DNA from: Sanguinoderma infundibulare
Lineage: Eukaryota; Basidiomycota; Agaricomycetes; Polyporales; Polyporaceae
Direction of reading: 5' to 3'
DNA: 64,000 nt
Assembly (NCBI GenBank): GCA_032821775.1
Contig: JAVLRN010000008.1
Location: forward strand, 1,860,001 to 1,924,000
Shown here: one piece after another, positions 10,590-21,982 of the stretch
Layout: each line of letters starts with the position of its first letter
How positions within the stretch are numbered: position 1 is the stretch's first letter
Made by a program: the position numbers and the translations under genes
Notes under the pieces: generated by a model
What the model was told of the DNA's origin: nothing
Databases searched by the model: none
What the model saw: the letters and a program-made list of their open reading frames with translations, nothing else

Positions 10590-11186
10590 GCCGTATACCA
10601 CGGTCATCCGACATACGATCTCGTGATACCGATCCTCCTGAAGAAGGACGAGGTTCACCGCCAAGATCAAATGACCGCTATGTTCATATCTGTCAAAGCC
10701 AAGGATACGATGGAAGCATTCCCTACGATTGCCAAACATGTCGCCAAGTATTCTGAGCACCCACACATCATGACCCTCATGCAACTTGGCATGGCGGTGA
10801 TGCCACCCCATTCCAAGCACGAGACCTTGAGCCGTCTTCCCCGGAAACTCAAACATAAACGGGTGCCGTCACCGGGTCGCTATGCCAAAGCCACGGACAG
10901 CAGAACTTCAAAGACAGCGGCAGGTGTATTCTTCACCGAGCCATCAACAGCAAACACAAGAACCTCCAAGGAGACCGTTCCTCCTCAATACCAGCTGGAT
11001 ATGCGCAGCTGCAATTCCCATACGTTCAAGGTCATAAACGCAAATGAGGACGAGGTCTACGAGATGATTCTTCGGGACACTTACAAGGAATACGAGAAAC
11101 CGGTGTCGGAGGATGATACGGCTTCACGCGTCACTAACAGGTACCATACTGGTGACTTGCGCTGGTATGAGGAAATGTCCAACTAG
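10590..11186 (+). pseudogene. CRN-like P-loop protein, isolated C-terminal fragment
   Basis: The frame reads YHGHPTYDLVIPILLKKDEV, DQMTAMFISVKAKDTMEAFP, SEHPHIMTLMQLGMAVMP and continues to TAG at 11184-11186 after YEEMSN. The DLVIPILL...TAMFISVKAK...IMTLMQLG pattern is what I know from the C-terminal part of large Agaricomycete P-loop/CRN-like proteins, where it looks like a restriction-endonuease-type fold strand series. The N-terminal half is missing: the sequence changes into repeat R1 copy B at 10588. An open frame entering from the repeat (from 10509) is a chance fusion. It may be expressed, but not as a full protein of the family. Confidence 0.55.
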
Positions 11187-11377
11187 GATGAGCGATGTAG
11201 CATGGTGGCACTTGTTGAACGATGCGGAGATGGACAGCGGCTAGGGACGAGGAGGCAAGAGACAGAGTGGAATGTAGAGTAGAAGACGTACTGTTGAAAT
11301 TGCGCTCTGGTACAGTTTGTTTGGAGAACGCATGCGTAGAAGCGGAATGTTGGTGGAACATGCATATACTCGATTGT

Positions 11378-12731
11378 TCAGTGAGCGGCGACGTTGATGA
11401 TACACTTCCCGGAAGTCTTGCCCTCCCACACCGCCTTCTCCGCCTCGCGCACGCCCTCCGCGCTGAGTGGGTACTCTCCATACACAACCGGCTTGAAGGC
11501 CCCGCTCGCGACTAGCCGAAAGATCTCCGCGATGTACTCCCGACCGGCCTTCTTGTCGGCGAAGTACGCAAGAGCTCTACGCATGAGGGAGCACACGTTA
11601 GTCCAGAGGAGAACGGAGTGGTGGAAACAAGGCAACGGGTAGAAGAACTCACGAAGCGAAGATGAACTTGACGGCCTTCAAGCCAGTAATGTGAGGCTGG
11701 AAGGGCTCGACGGGCCCCGAAGCGGAGCCAAGCCAAACAATCGTCCCCTTCGCGCGGATGCAGGCGATGTCCGTCTCGAACCTGCGCCAACACCCGTCAG
11801 TCCAACCGCTCGTGCGAGCGCAAATAAAACGGCATAGACGTACATATCCTTGCCGACCCCGTCGAAGATCGCGTGCACGCCGAGGCCGCCCGTGATCTCC
11901 AGTACGCGCTCGGCGACGTTCTCGCTCTTGTACAGGATGACGTGATCCGCGCCGTTCGCCTTTGCAATCGCCGCCTTCTCGGGAGTGCTCGTCGTGCCAA
12001 TGACGATTCCGCCACGCACTTTGATAAGTTGCGCGAAGGCAAGGCCGACGGTGCCTGCGACGGTGTGCACGAGCACGTAGTCGCCCGCTTGCACATTGTA
12101 CGCCTCAGTCGCCAGGGAGAGGGTGGTTAATCCTGCAAGTCATGGCTTGTCATTGAGTTCTCATGGAGTGATGGCCCGGCGAGGACGAACCGGGAACGAG
12201 GGTCGCAATCGCGGTGCGGCTTGGAATCTCATCGGGAAGGGGGAAGACATCGCTCCAGTCGCCGACGAAGAATTCTGCGAATGCGCCGTGAGATGACGTC
12301 ACGCCACACTGCACTCGCGTTAGTCCCGGACGATAAACGCGGAAGAAGGGATGCACTCACTGCGGCCACCCTGTTGCCCACAGCGAATCCGCGAACCTTG
12401 TACTCCTCGTCTGCGAGCGCGCCCTCGTCTGTCGGAAGGGAGACGATCGTTCCTATGCACTCGAAGCCGAGGGCGAAGGGAAACGGCGGGAGGGGAAAAG
12501 GCAATGTGCCGCGGCACATCTGGTTGTCGGCATAGTTGACACCAGCCCATTCCACCTGGTAGTCGTGAACGGTTAGCATCAGCGGCAAGTCACGGCGGGG
12601 AGACGACTGGCCTTGATGAGGATCTGGCTAGGTCCAGGGGTAGGGACCGGAAACTTGAATTCCTCGATAATGTCGAAGGCATCTCCGGTCTTGGAAAGCC
12701 CGACGGCAGTCATCTTGGTGGGAAGAGCCAT
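11378..12731 (-). CDS. Zinc-free medium-chain dehydrogenase/reductase (quinone oxidoreductase-like)
   Basis: Predicted to reduce quinones or enones with NADPH in the cytosol. It starts MALPTKMTAVGLSKTGD at 12731 and ends GKCIINVAAH before TGA at 11378-11380. The exons give a GroES-like N-domain (VEWAGVNYADNQMCRGTLP, then FPFALGFECIGTIVSLP, the QOR-type substrate channel) and a Rossmann domain with AGTVGLAFAQLIK, HVILYKSENVAERV and AIFDGVGKDMFETDI. The Cys/His zinc ligands of alcohol dehydrogenases are absent, which fits the zeta-crystallin/QOR branch. About five short introns are needed and no break was seen. Length of about 340 residues is normal for the family. The true substrate is unknown. 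Confidence 0.9.
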
Positions 12732-13453
12732 TGCTAAGCGGTCTTGATTATGGTTGAGTGAAGGTTGCAAGTGGTGCCGAAAGTTCGCTCCCATTTTATA
12801 CGAGGCCTGCCACTGCGAGCAAAGCCTCGAGGGATCCGTAGAATTAACATCAGTCGTGACAGACGGCCCGTTTGAACGCTTGTTGGTGGACTGCGATACG
12901 TTGCGCCTACAGGCCGTGGGTCAGACTGCTGACAGCGAGGGTTCCCGGACATCTTGTGGATTCGGACGAGCTGCCTGTGGGTGCGACCCACTGGAATCTC
13001 CGGCGTGCTTTCACGGGCCGATGACATAGTCTCTCCAAGTCCCTCCTGCTAGTCTATTGCGTAAATTAACTTGGAATGAGATTAGATGAGAATGTGCAGC
13101 GTTTAGTAGAAAGAATGCTACCGAAGCAAAACCATCTCCCGCTGGTCGAGCTTGAAGGTCAACCGCCGCGTGTATCGTGTTTTACTTCGCTGGAATATCG
13201 AGGCATATGTGAATCTTGGACGAATCAATCATCAATGTCGACTTCTGCATCGCACACGAAGTACTTGAACTTGCTGGGAGGTGGTGGCCTGGTGGTAGCA
13301 GTGGCAGAAACAAGCTTTGCAATAGGCGCCTTGTATTCTGGTCTGACCACGCATGCATGATGCTAAACGTACATGTCGTCCTCACCCTTGGTCCTGTTGT
13401 GCCCTCTACTTCTTGAACTACTTCTCTTGATATAGCTCCCTGCATGACTGGCA
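12732..13453. other. No gene recognised
   Basis: This stretch lies between the oxidoreductase start and the Nup84-like remnant. It presumably contains the oxidoreductase promoter on its left. No domain was seen in any frame. Confidence 0.5.
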
Positions 13454-14912
13454 ATGCCAGAAACGTTGTACGCCGCGTGCGCGGAGGTGTTGTCTTTGTG
13501 TCAGGCGAGCAAAGATGCCCCGGAAGCACTCCTGGATCTCAAGACCGGATTTGCGCCCAGGCTCGGAACTGCAAGAAGCGGCGGCGGAGGGGAGCATTTC
13601 GTCGAGCGATACAAGGGCACTCCTTCAAGCACTCATGTCGTACGTTCTACCGTTCTCCCCTTCGGAATGCAATGTAGACGTGTGTTACAGACTACGGAAC
13701 ACAGCACCACCTAGAAGCTGAATATCCTCATCCCCGAGACCTCCTTGCTGCAAACCCATACACGCCACCCGCCACACTCGCCCAATCCACCATGCACGCG
13801 TCCCCTCTCCTCTCAGCGCTCGCCGTCGTAAATCTGCTCCCCTTCCAACAATACCTGGCCCGACCAACGGCTAGTGGCGATTTAAGCGCAACGCGGTCAT
13901 GTAGGGCAAGCGGACAGGATGCGTAGTTGGGGGTCTGGTTGCGGAGTTGGACCCGGTCGCAGTGAACCGAAACGGACAGGAAGAGAAGGGGTTGGCATCG
14001 GACGACTCAGTAAGTTGTGTTGTACTTCGACAGGGACGGGGGCCTTCTGAACGCGAATGCGGAAGGTCCGTAGGCATACGACAAAGTCGTCCTTCAAGCT
14101 CTCTACGCGCACGTCCGAGCAGGTCAGCTGGAGGAGGCGGATGACCTTCGCGAGAAAGCGAACCAACCATGGCGTGCGGCAAGCATTCGTGGTGTGCTCC
14201 TCATCCAGTGGCGCCGATCGGTGAGTTTACATCCTTGTTTTCCTTGTCAAGAACCTCGAGCCTGATCGATGCCTTCTTGTACTTTTCAGCAAATGCAGCG
14301 AATGCACCACGCGAGGAAGACGCGATGGACAAGGACGCTGAGGACGCAGAGCAATGACACGGCAACGTACGCAAGCAAATGTGGAAGACTGTCTGTCACA
14401 GAACGGCACTGAACGTACGTTCGTACCGTTCCACTCAGTTGAACACAATGACACCGGCCTTGCAGACCATGCTCTCCCTCACAGCGCGCGCTGTATGCCG
14501 CACTTGCCGCCGCCTCCGCCATTCTCGTCAGCAGGACCTAGGAAGACCACCTCTGGTCCCTTGCCAGCATCGCATACGGGGATCGCCTCAGCTTGGGCTC
14601 GCCAACATCGCACGCGAGTCCTTCGGGGGGAGGGGCCTCGGCGCACTCGAGGGCGGAACTGCTGGTGCGGCGGACGTTCCAGCGTCGCTCGGCCCAGCAA
14701 GAGGAGGAGGAATGGGAGGCGGACGTGACGAAGATGCTTGAGGGCCTCGGCGGCGTGCAGGTCGCCGAGGGCGCGCCTGCGGAACACCCGTACCACGTCT
14801 CGCAGTTGCGCATCATCCTCGACAGAATAAACGAGCTCCTTGAGGCGTTCGCGAACGGGCTGCAAGAGGGTCTGTACGTCTTTGCACCAGAGGAAGCATC
14901 CCCTTCCATCCC
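13454..14912 (+). pseudogene. Nup84/Nup107-like nucleoporin pseudogene
   Basis: Pieces of a Nup84/Nup107 protein (nuclear pore Y-complex) appear in order in shifting frames: MPETLYAACAEVLSLCQASK with ALLDLKTGFAPRL; PYTPPATLAQSTMHASPLLS; WRFKRNAVM; LDPVAVNRNGQEEKGLASDD; VLQALYAHVRAGQLEEADDL followed by ANQPWRAASIRGVLLIQWRR, the most diagnostic block (family form: RAGRLEEA...QPWRAASLRG); MWKTVCHRTALN; RALYAALA and EDHLWSLASIAYGDRLS; HPYHVSQLRIILDRINELLE. In-frame stops interrupt them: TAG at 13872 (expected Tyr in GYW), TAG at 13902 (expected Gln) and TAG at 14539 (expected Trp in RTWEDHLW). The C-terminal half of the protein is missing. Confidence 0.75.
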
Positions 14913-14914
14913 CC

Positions 14915-15022
14915 ATACGTGATATCGCGCGAGTCCGCCACGGCGTTGCACCAGAATTGCTGCGCCTTGATCCTGAAGTCCTTCACGAGCACGCGGGTCA
15001 CGTTGCTGAGCGTGATCGCTGG
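14915..15022 (-). pseudogene. GH28 fragment (~35 codons)
   Basis: The minus strand reads AITLSNVTRVLVKDFRIKAQ, then QFWCNAVADSRDITYG. This matches the same stretch in both intact GH28 genes of the window (for example NVTRGLVKDFRIEAQPFWCNAVADS in the 35-kb copy). Nothing of GH28 is seen on either side. It is joined directly to the end of the Nup84 remnant. Confidence 0.8.
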
Positions 15023-18000
15023 GCCAGCCAGCAGTGCGAGAACTTAAAGGATCAGGAGAGAAGAGGTGCGGTTGCGGCCACGGTCACCATGAACGCACGG
15101 TTAAGTGGTTGCCGGCAGCCGACCGCGATGAGCCACATCGAGTACGTTGCATCCATGCCAGCCTTGCTACACTGGAGGCCCTGCCACCACATGGAGCCTT
15201 CCGGCGGTGTTGAAGCGTTGGACTTTGTGTCCCATGACCTTGATAGTGACTGCGGTCAGAAGACGGAAGTCGGAGAGAAGTCGTGTGGAGATGGAGGGCT
15301 GAAAGTGGCGATGTTCAAAAGGGTGGGGACGCTCCGGAGCCAACCTGTATGTGGTTAGGTGCGTAAGTTGGACTGCGGAAAGCCGTACGAGAGGATGAAA
15401 ATCCGGCACGCACACTGGGTCTTGTGGACTTCGCCAGCGGTGGAACTCGGGTGGCGACTCTGATAGAAGTGCTCACCATGCCATGCTCACGGCAGCGACT
15501 GGGCCGTCATGATGATATAATGCGAGGCGGAAGCGTCTGATATTGTCCTGCTGATTCTCTGCTAATATTACAGCTGCCTTCGGAATGATAATCGCGAAGT
15601 TTCTACGGACACTGATCTAACATTACTCCTTATGGATCGCAACGCTCGATGCCCGATGCCCGACAGAACCGTGGCATCGGCCCACTGCCTTCCAGTACCA
15701 CTACCATGACGTTTAGAAGCGACTGACCCAAATCCGGATCCGACGGAGTCGGGTAGTATGCGCCGCGGATTTTGTACTTCGGCTACCGGCTGGATTAGGC
15801 GACCTTTGCCTGAATCGCTTTAACTCTACGCAGGACAAACTGGAGGAATGGATGATCGGTGAGTGCTAATTCGTCCGTCAGAGCCATCCATGAGTTAAAC
15901 ATCATTTCGCGAAGCAGTTGCGGGGGGGGGGGGGGGGAGGCTTGTCATCCCGTTGATTGAATGTGCGATGGCAGCTTCCGAGGTGCGATCGGGTTTTTCG
16001 CCCACTTTATGGTCTCATATCCATTAATTTTATCATTGTGATAGACTCGGATCGTCACCGACCCCCAAGGCCACATTCCTTCCTATTCCAATTCCCGACA
16101 CGCATTCTCCTCGAAATCCTTCGCAAGTCACACGGTCTTCCACTGCCAGCAGGTCCGACAAGACACAACGTCTAATTTCCGGGCGACGACCGTCAGGCAA
16201 CGTCTTGCAGTGATTAAGGACGCGCTTTATTTCCCCTCGCGGTCTTCGATTGGATTGCACAAACGACACTACGTGTACGGCTTTAGCCCGCGCGGTAGGC
16301 CCTCTGGAAGAAAACTCGTTCAGGTCGGCTAGAGCGCTGATGTCGATGGGAGCCAAGACGCTGCCCTGTCCCCAGTTTCCAGCGCCGCGCCGCGCCGACG
16401 TCGACGGGAACCCCATTTGGCAGTCGGACGCTCTAATGGAAGACCCATCGCGGTCACCGCGGCGCCCCGCTGGGACCTGAGGCCAGGGCACCGGAACGTT
16501 CGCAGCCCGTTCGGGGATCCCATCGACGTCAGTTGTCTAGCCGAGCTTTGGCGAGAGGGCCGATTCATCTGAAAACAGCCGTAGCTCCCTGGGAAAGATA
16601 GTTAGAACGTGGTTAACAATCGATGCAACGAAGCAGGAAACGCACCCCAAGTGGATCGTTCACAAAAATGGAAGTTCAAGGATTGCAACTCTCAATCATT
16701 CTCAAGAGTCGCTACGGTGTAGTTGTTGTACATACGTCCGGGTTGAACGTTACGCCACCTGCCATGGAGTCATGACGCTGCCGTATCGTTGCATGCGGCA
16801 ATGCCACTGTCCAGGGTCGAGTGCAGACCCCTTGAGGAAAGGTAATGCAAGGATACGACATGGGGTAGTAGCCGCGGCGTCCTACCTCCGAGTGCAGGAC
16901 AGACTCGACCTTCCAACGCTTGCCAGACTGATGCCATCCGCTGAACTTGGCAAACTATCAGATGATACGCCATCGAACTTACAGCAAGGTTCTCGTATCG
17001 CCCAACCAAGCCTCCATTGCATCCCTCTAGACCCTGTCCTGAGCCCTCGTGACAGAGCTGCAAGTCGCCGCAGTGACATCGAAGAAGGCAAAGGTACGGG
17101 CTTTCCGGGTAGTTACTAGTAGCCTCACGACGAAGCCTCTTGCCCCTTGAAGCTCGCGCGCTCGGATTGCGGGTAGGATTCGGCCGCGCCCTAAAGAAAG
17201 CTGAAAATATCTCCTGGATCTCGTAAAGTCAGCGCTCGGGCGGCATTCGTCAGAAAGAAGCGATGTGGGTTACGCACTGTACATCGAGCCATTTGAAATG
17301 AGGTAACTTGCAGTCGGACGACTTCCCTCGCGCGTCGATGATTCAGCGCGTTCATGCCGCATCGCCATGTCATGATGGGTCATCCCCCACCATGATTTCT
17401 GGAACGAGGAATGCGGAGGTAAGTAGAATCTGCCGGCTCTGACAGGGCGGCATCGTATGACAACTTCAACAAGTCGGCGTCGTCCGGTTCAGGGTGAGCG
17501 CCCCGTGGCGGCTAAACCAAATTAGCGGCTACAACCACAAGCAGCAGTGCTCGGCTAGATCTGTTCAATCACCTGCTCTTGCTTCTCCAGCTTCAGGCTT
17601 CTGTATCATGCTTTACGGTACGGCGTGAGACCGAAGGAAGACGATTTCAGGCTTTGCCATGTTAATTCTGATCCTCCCACTGGCAGGAGGTGGACAACTC
17701 TCGACAGCGGTGGGAGCGCAGCGGCGGTCCCGACCAAAGACACTTCGAGGACTGGGCAGCGGCACGAGGGGAGCAGCAGCGGCCCAGCGGACTTCTTATT
17801 GTCGCCGACGCTAGAATGCGATCTTTCTGCGGTTCGGAGCGGCCTTGTCTGCACAGTACACCCGACCTCGCCCCGGCCCAAACCCGAGTCCGCGTTTCAG
17901 GATGAACCGTAATACGCCGCTGTACTACGCCATCTTCGGGAGAGTTGCGCGGCGTTCATAAAGTTTTGTGATCTGCAAGTTAAGCCGAAAACTCCGCATA

Positions 18001-18222
18001 AAATTACAGCACGTAAGGTCGTTCCAACAGAATGATGCAAATCGTTGAGCAGGCGGTTAATGCGTGATCACAGCAAATGGACAGCAAAGAGATGGGAAAG
18101 AACCAAATGAGCGGAAGGAGTGGGGGCGAAGTACAATGACGCCGCGCGTTGTGCGGCGGTCAGAGTAATGTTGCATGTGTCTTGCGAACGCGCGTGTCTG
18201 CTTATCCCACCGCGCCGTCTAA
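15023..18222. other. Long stretch without a recognised gene
   Basis: About 3.2 kb with only short open frames on both strands, none with recognisable motifs or a plausible splice chain. It contains a 16-G homopolymer at 15922. It may be decayed repeat or intergenic DNA; the sequence alone does not say which. Confidence 0.5.
15922..15937 (+). repeat. G16 homopolymer
   Basis: Sixteen consecutive G, followed by AGG. Such a tract is unstable in sequencing and replication. It lies in gene-free DNA. Confidence 0.9.
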
Positions 18223-19618
18223 TCAGCGCGAGGTCCCGCTCTCGACGTCGGTCATCGCCACGCCATCCTTGCGATCGTACATGTCGAGTGACTGCCGATC
18301 GTGTGTCCGCGAGACAGCCACGTTAATGGCGAGGGGCCGAAGGTTGTAATCCGTACCGCCGATCGTCTGACCGTGATAAGAACGCTGACCCGACACCTTG
18401 TGGGCCGACACCTCGCTGATGGTATAACCCAGACCGACACGGATAATGATGAGCGTGAAGACGACGCCCTGTACAACGAAGGGTCTCTGAGTCCGAAGAT
18501 GGCAGGCTCGGATGTGCAAGCGAACTCACGATGAGCGGCTGGAGGATGTCGAGACAGATGTACTGCGCGTTCGAGCCAGCCAGGTATGTGCCGAGCAAGG
18601 AAGCCAGCGCCGCGGAATAAACGGCAGCGGATTGGACTAGGGCCTCGACAACGTCCCAGTTGGAAGTAACCGCGGCGGCCGCGCCCGCACGGTATGTCCT
18701 TGCGCGACGGCCCACCCATACGATGCGCGCGGCGATGAGAACTACGACAAGCTCGTTAGAGAGGTGGGTTCCAGCGGGTTTACGCGGACATAATCATGCG
18801 CTCGAGCATTGGAAGCAAAGAGAATATCCCCCTCGAGCTGCAGGAGTGAAAGCGAGCGCATTGCAATGGGTACTCACTGGTACAGAGCAGGTTTGTCGTC
18901 AGTGACAGCGAGAAGAAAGCTCGGATCCAGGGCTGCAGGCTCTCGGCAAAGATTGCGCCAGTACCCTTGACCATCCCGATCTCAGTACATGCGCCATAGC
19001 CGGCGACTAGATCCGGAATGTCAGGAATGGTGCCATACAAGTGGGGACGGTTGAACGCACCAGCGGACGCGAGAAGCAGGAAAATCGGAACCACGGCGAT
19101 ATACCAGGAGTAACCCCACACGACGTAGAGACGGTAAGTAACAAAGGTGTCACCGATGAGAGTCATGGTGATGTAGATCACGTCCTTTGCAACGAGCGTC
19201 GGGTTGCTGAGGGTGTTGTAGAAGTTGAAGGCACCATCCGGCTTGCCACCCTCCACCACGAACGCCTGAATTGCTCGTTGGACGTCTATGGCTAGGTGCT
19301 ATTTGGGGTCGGAGTCGCATTCAATTCGACGGAAAGAGGCGAACGCACTGCTGTTGCCAGCAACCACATCGCCGTGGATGTGCCAAAAAGCATTTTGTTG
19401 AGTGTAGACCGGCCGCGCTTCCTCTCCCTGTAGAGAAGGATCCAGATCGCGATGACATAGAGGACAGTGAAGGCCCCGTAGACCAGCGACTCTGTGAACA
19501 GCGCAATGAGCTGCCAAAGATGCGAATTAGCCCGAAGCACGCAATGAAACTAACACCTGCCAGACAGTAAAGAACGCACCTCGGCTCGGGCGATAGGGAA
19601 AGCTGCCTCACTGGACAT
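18223..19618 (-). CDS. Basidiomycete seven-transmembrane protein, function unknown
   Basis: The first short exon is MSSEAAFPIARAE (ATG at 19618, donor GTGCGTTC). It splices to LIALFTESLVYGAFTVLYVI with AIWILLYRERKRGRSTLNKM and then a second helix. Later exons give IQAFVVEGGKPDGAFNFYNT, KDVIYITMTLIGDTFVTYRL, YVVWGYSWYIAVVPIFLLLA, FSLSLTTNLLCTS, a helix before the basic stretch GRRARTYRAG, LASLLGTYLAGSNAQYICLD and VVFTLIIIRVGLGYT, then the cytoplasmic tail ending VESGTSR (TGA 18223-18225). The layout of seven hydrophobic segments with a YRLYVVWG motif is a large family in Agaricomycetes that I associate with no proven function. All introns are short and no break was seen. Confidence 0.8.
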
Positions 19619-21496
19619 CTCTGCAGGGCAGGAACACGCTTGAGTCTGACAGAGATGAAGGGGGAAGGAGGTCGCAGGATCGTGACGGCGAGAAATGTCG
19701 GACCCTGAGGAGACCTTATAGTGTCTGGATCCTCGCGAAGGAATGGGACGAGGCGCGGGAAGCCCAGGGGCGAATGAGTGAGCTCGCAACAGTCGTGCCT
19801 TTTGCCTTTCCTGAGGGCTGCGAACGCAGCGTGGGTCCTCAGCGTCAGAGTCCCCTCGGCGATTCGTTCCGTTTCAAGCCTGAGAATGGGGAAAAAGCTT
19901 ACCACAACGACCGCGTTGGCGCCGACTTCGGACGGATGTTGAGACCGTCCTAGGCTTGGGCCCGGATCATGCATCGCCCGACCACGGATTGAACTTTATC
20001 CACGTTTTCTGTGTTACACCTTCACGCATCTTCCGTGCAACACGGGACGGCTCATGGAACTGGCAAACTGTGGCGATGGCGGTGATTTTGATCTACTCAT
20101 GCTGCAACGCAGTGTGGATACTATATGTGAGTCAAATTCGGCTAATTGCTGAACCTACGTATGCAAATATTGCTAGGATCGATGGTGGCATGTGCAACTT
20201 GCTGTCAGGCAGATGGGGAGGACGACATCCGGACATCGCGCATGACAGCTCGCGGGAATCTGTCCGTCCGGCTTAGAGTTCATCGCGCGGATTTTGAGCG
20301 TGGAGCTTCAGCATAATAAGTGGGGGCGATCTACGTACCATCATTGCATGGGCCCGGGATGACGGATGTCGAAGAGACATTGATGAAGCAAAAAATTTCT
20401 GATGTAGGATCTGTTGGGCGTGCGTCCCGAGTGACATAACGAAGCTTCACCTTTCTATCCCGCACCTGTTTTAGGTCTATCCGTCGAATCAAGAACGCGA
20501 AGAGGGTGCCTAGGTCGAGGCAGGGGGTGGATGCTTGTGGACAGCGCACTCGTCCGACCTCGCAACGCCGATCAATTCGTGGCATCTCCGCCAGAATCTC
20601 CTATTCAAGGAACTCCGCCATCTCTGCCCATTGCCTTCGACCGAGTGCTATCGTTTTCCACGATGCGCACAGTCCTCAGGACTTCCGGGGCCTCTAGATC
20701 TGCCGCCGCCGTACGACGAATGGCGTAGCGCTGCACTGCCTTGCCAACTGTTTCGCGTATCTTGCGCATCGATTCGATACGCTCGAATCATCCTTCGTTC
20801 CTCGGAACAAGACCGTTGCGGTCGACGCTCAATAACTCGCCTCAATGAGGGTCAATCCGACCCTAGTGGCGAGCTGTGGCTACCGTTTTAGCGTCGCTTC
20901 GGTTCTCCCGGTGAGCCGCCTCTGGCATTGTTCCAACCGTATTATCTGCTAATTTCGTCATCAGCCTGAGTAACCTGATATTTCGCCGTTTGGTCAGAAC
21001 AAGCGGTCGGAATCTTGGACTTGGACGGTGGGAGGGGTCGAGCGCGCTTCAGTCCCAGTGGAACTTCCGATTGCACAGATCTACTATGATCCTGCAGCGT
21101 ACCCTAGCGTAAGTACCTCATCCTCACACTTATGTGAACGGATTCAGTCCGCGCCAAGAGACTTCTAGATGTTGGTACGTAGAAGCTTTTCAGTTCAAGA
21201 AGACCACTGGCCCGTAACACTACACACGCATTGACGTCAACGGTGAACTTCGCACACAGGGACGTCTTGCGCTCATGTTGAGGAAGTGTTTGAAGGCACT
21301 CGATGATCGGTTCGACTGGGGCCCTAGCAACGCCAGCTAGTAGCCGAGCGGTGTTGTCCGTTTCTAGCGCTTACATTTCCTTTTGCACTCATCGTCCTCC
21401 GTCAATCCTCTGTATGTTCTTTCACGCACGATTTCACGATGATTCTCGTTAACATAATCTTCTAGACTTGGCTGGAATACTTAGAACGACGCCTTT
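19619..21496. other. No gene recognised
   Basis: This stretch lies upstream of the 7-TM gene and of the decayed F-box gene. It contains short open frames only. The part next to 19619 must contain the 7-TM promoter; no clear TATA or other element could be assigned. Confidence 0.45.
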
Positions 21497-21982
21497 GTGA
21501 TTCAGGCCAATTCCGTTCAAGTCGTCATAAACACCGGTTTCCACGTAAGTGATGTCTACTCGATCCCATGTGCGCGCTACATGCGAATTCAATCGATGCC
21601 CACAATGTCTGCCAGTGATGGGTCTCAATCACCTGTTGAAGACACTGCGCTATCGTGGGGATACGTCAGATCCAAGACCCCCAGTCGTTTGGACGGCGCA
21701 CGAGCAAGTTCTGGGTTACTTCGCAGACACGCTCGAGACGTACCATTCACCGGACAGACTGCCCATTACACTCCCTCACTTGCAAACACTGATGTTGTGC
21801 GGCATACCTGATCCCGCATCTCGCGTCCTCACCAAGCTTCTAGACGTCCTAACGGCGTGCTCTCCACAGGTGGAGATCCTCAAAGTATGCAGCGTCCTCT
21901 TGACATCGACCCACCCAGCTCCACATTCCACCCGTCCATCGTCCATCAACCATCTCACGTTGTCCTTCTGCCTCATCTCCGG
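21497..21982 (+). pseudogene. F-box/LRR-type pseudogene, part upstream of repeat R1-C
   Basis: The frame reads CEFNRCPQCLPVMGLNHLLK, PRPPVVWTAHEQVL, ITLPHLQTLMLCGIP, LTKLLDVLTACSPQVEILKV and HLTLSFCLIS. It matches the intact F-box gene at 31532-33139 in LLEVLTACSPQLEILRLTGV. An overlapping frame (SDVYSIPCARYMRIQSMP) matches the remnant near 34.5 kb. The coding sequence stops at 21982 and resumes at 23474, after repeat R1-C. Confidence 0.7.
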
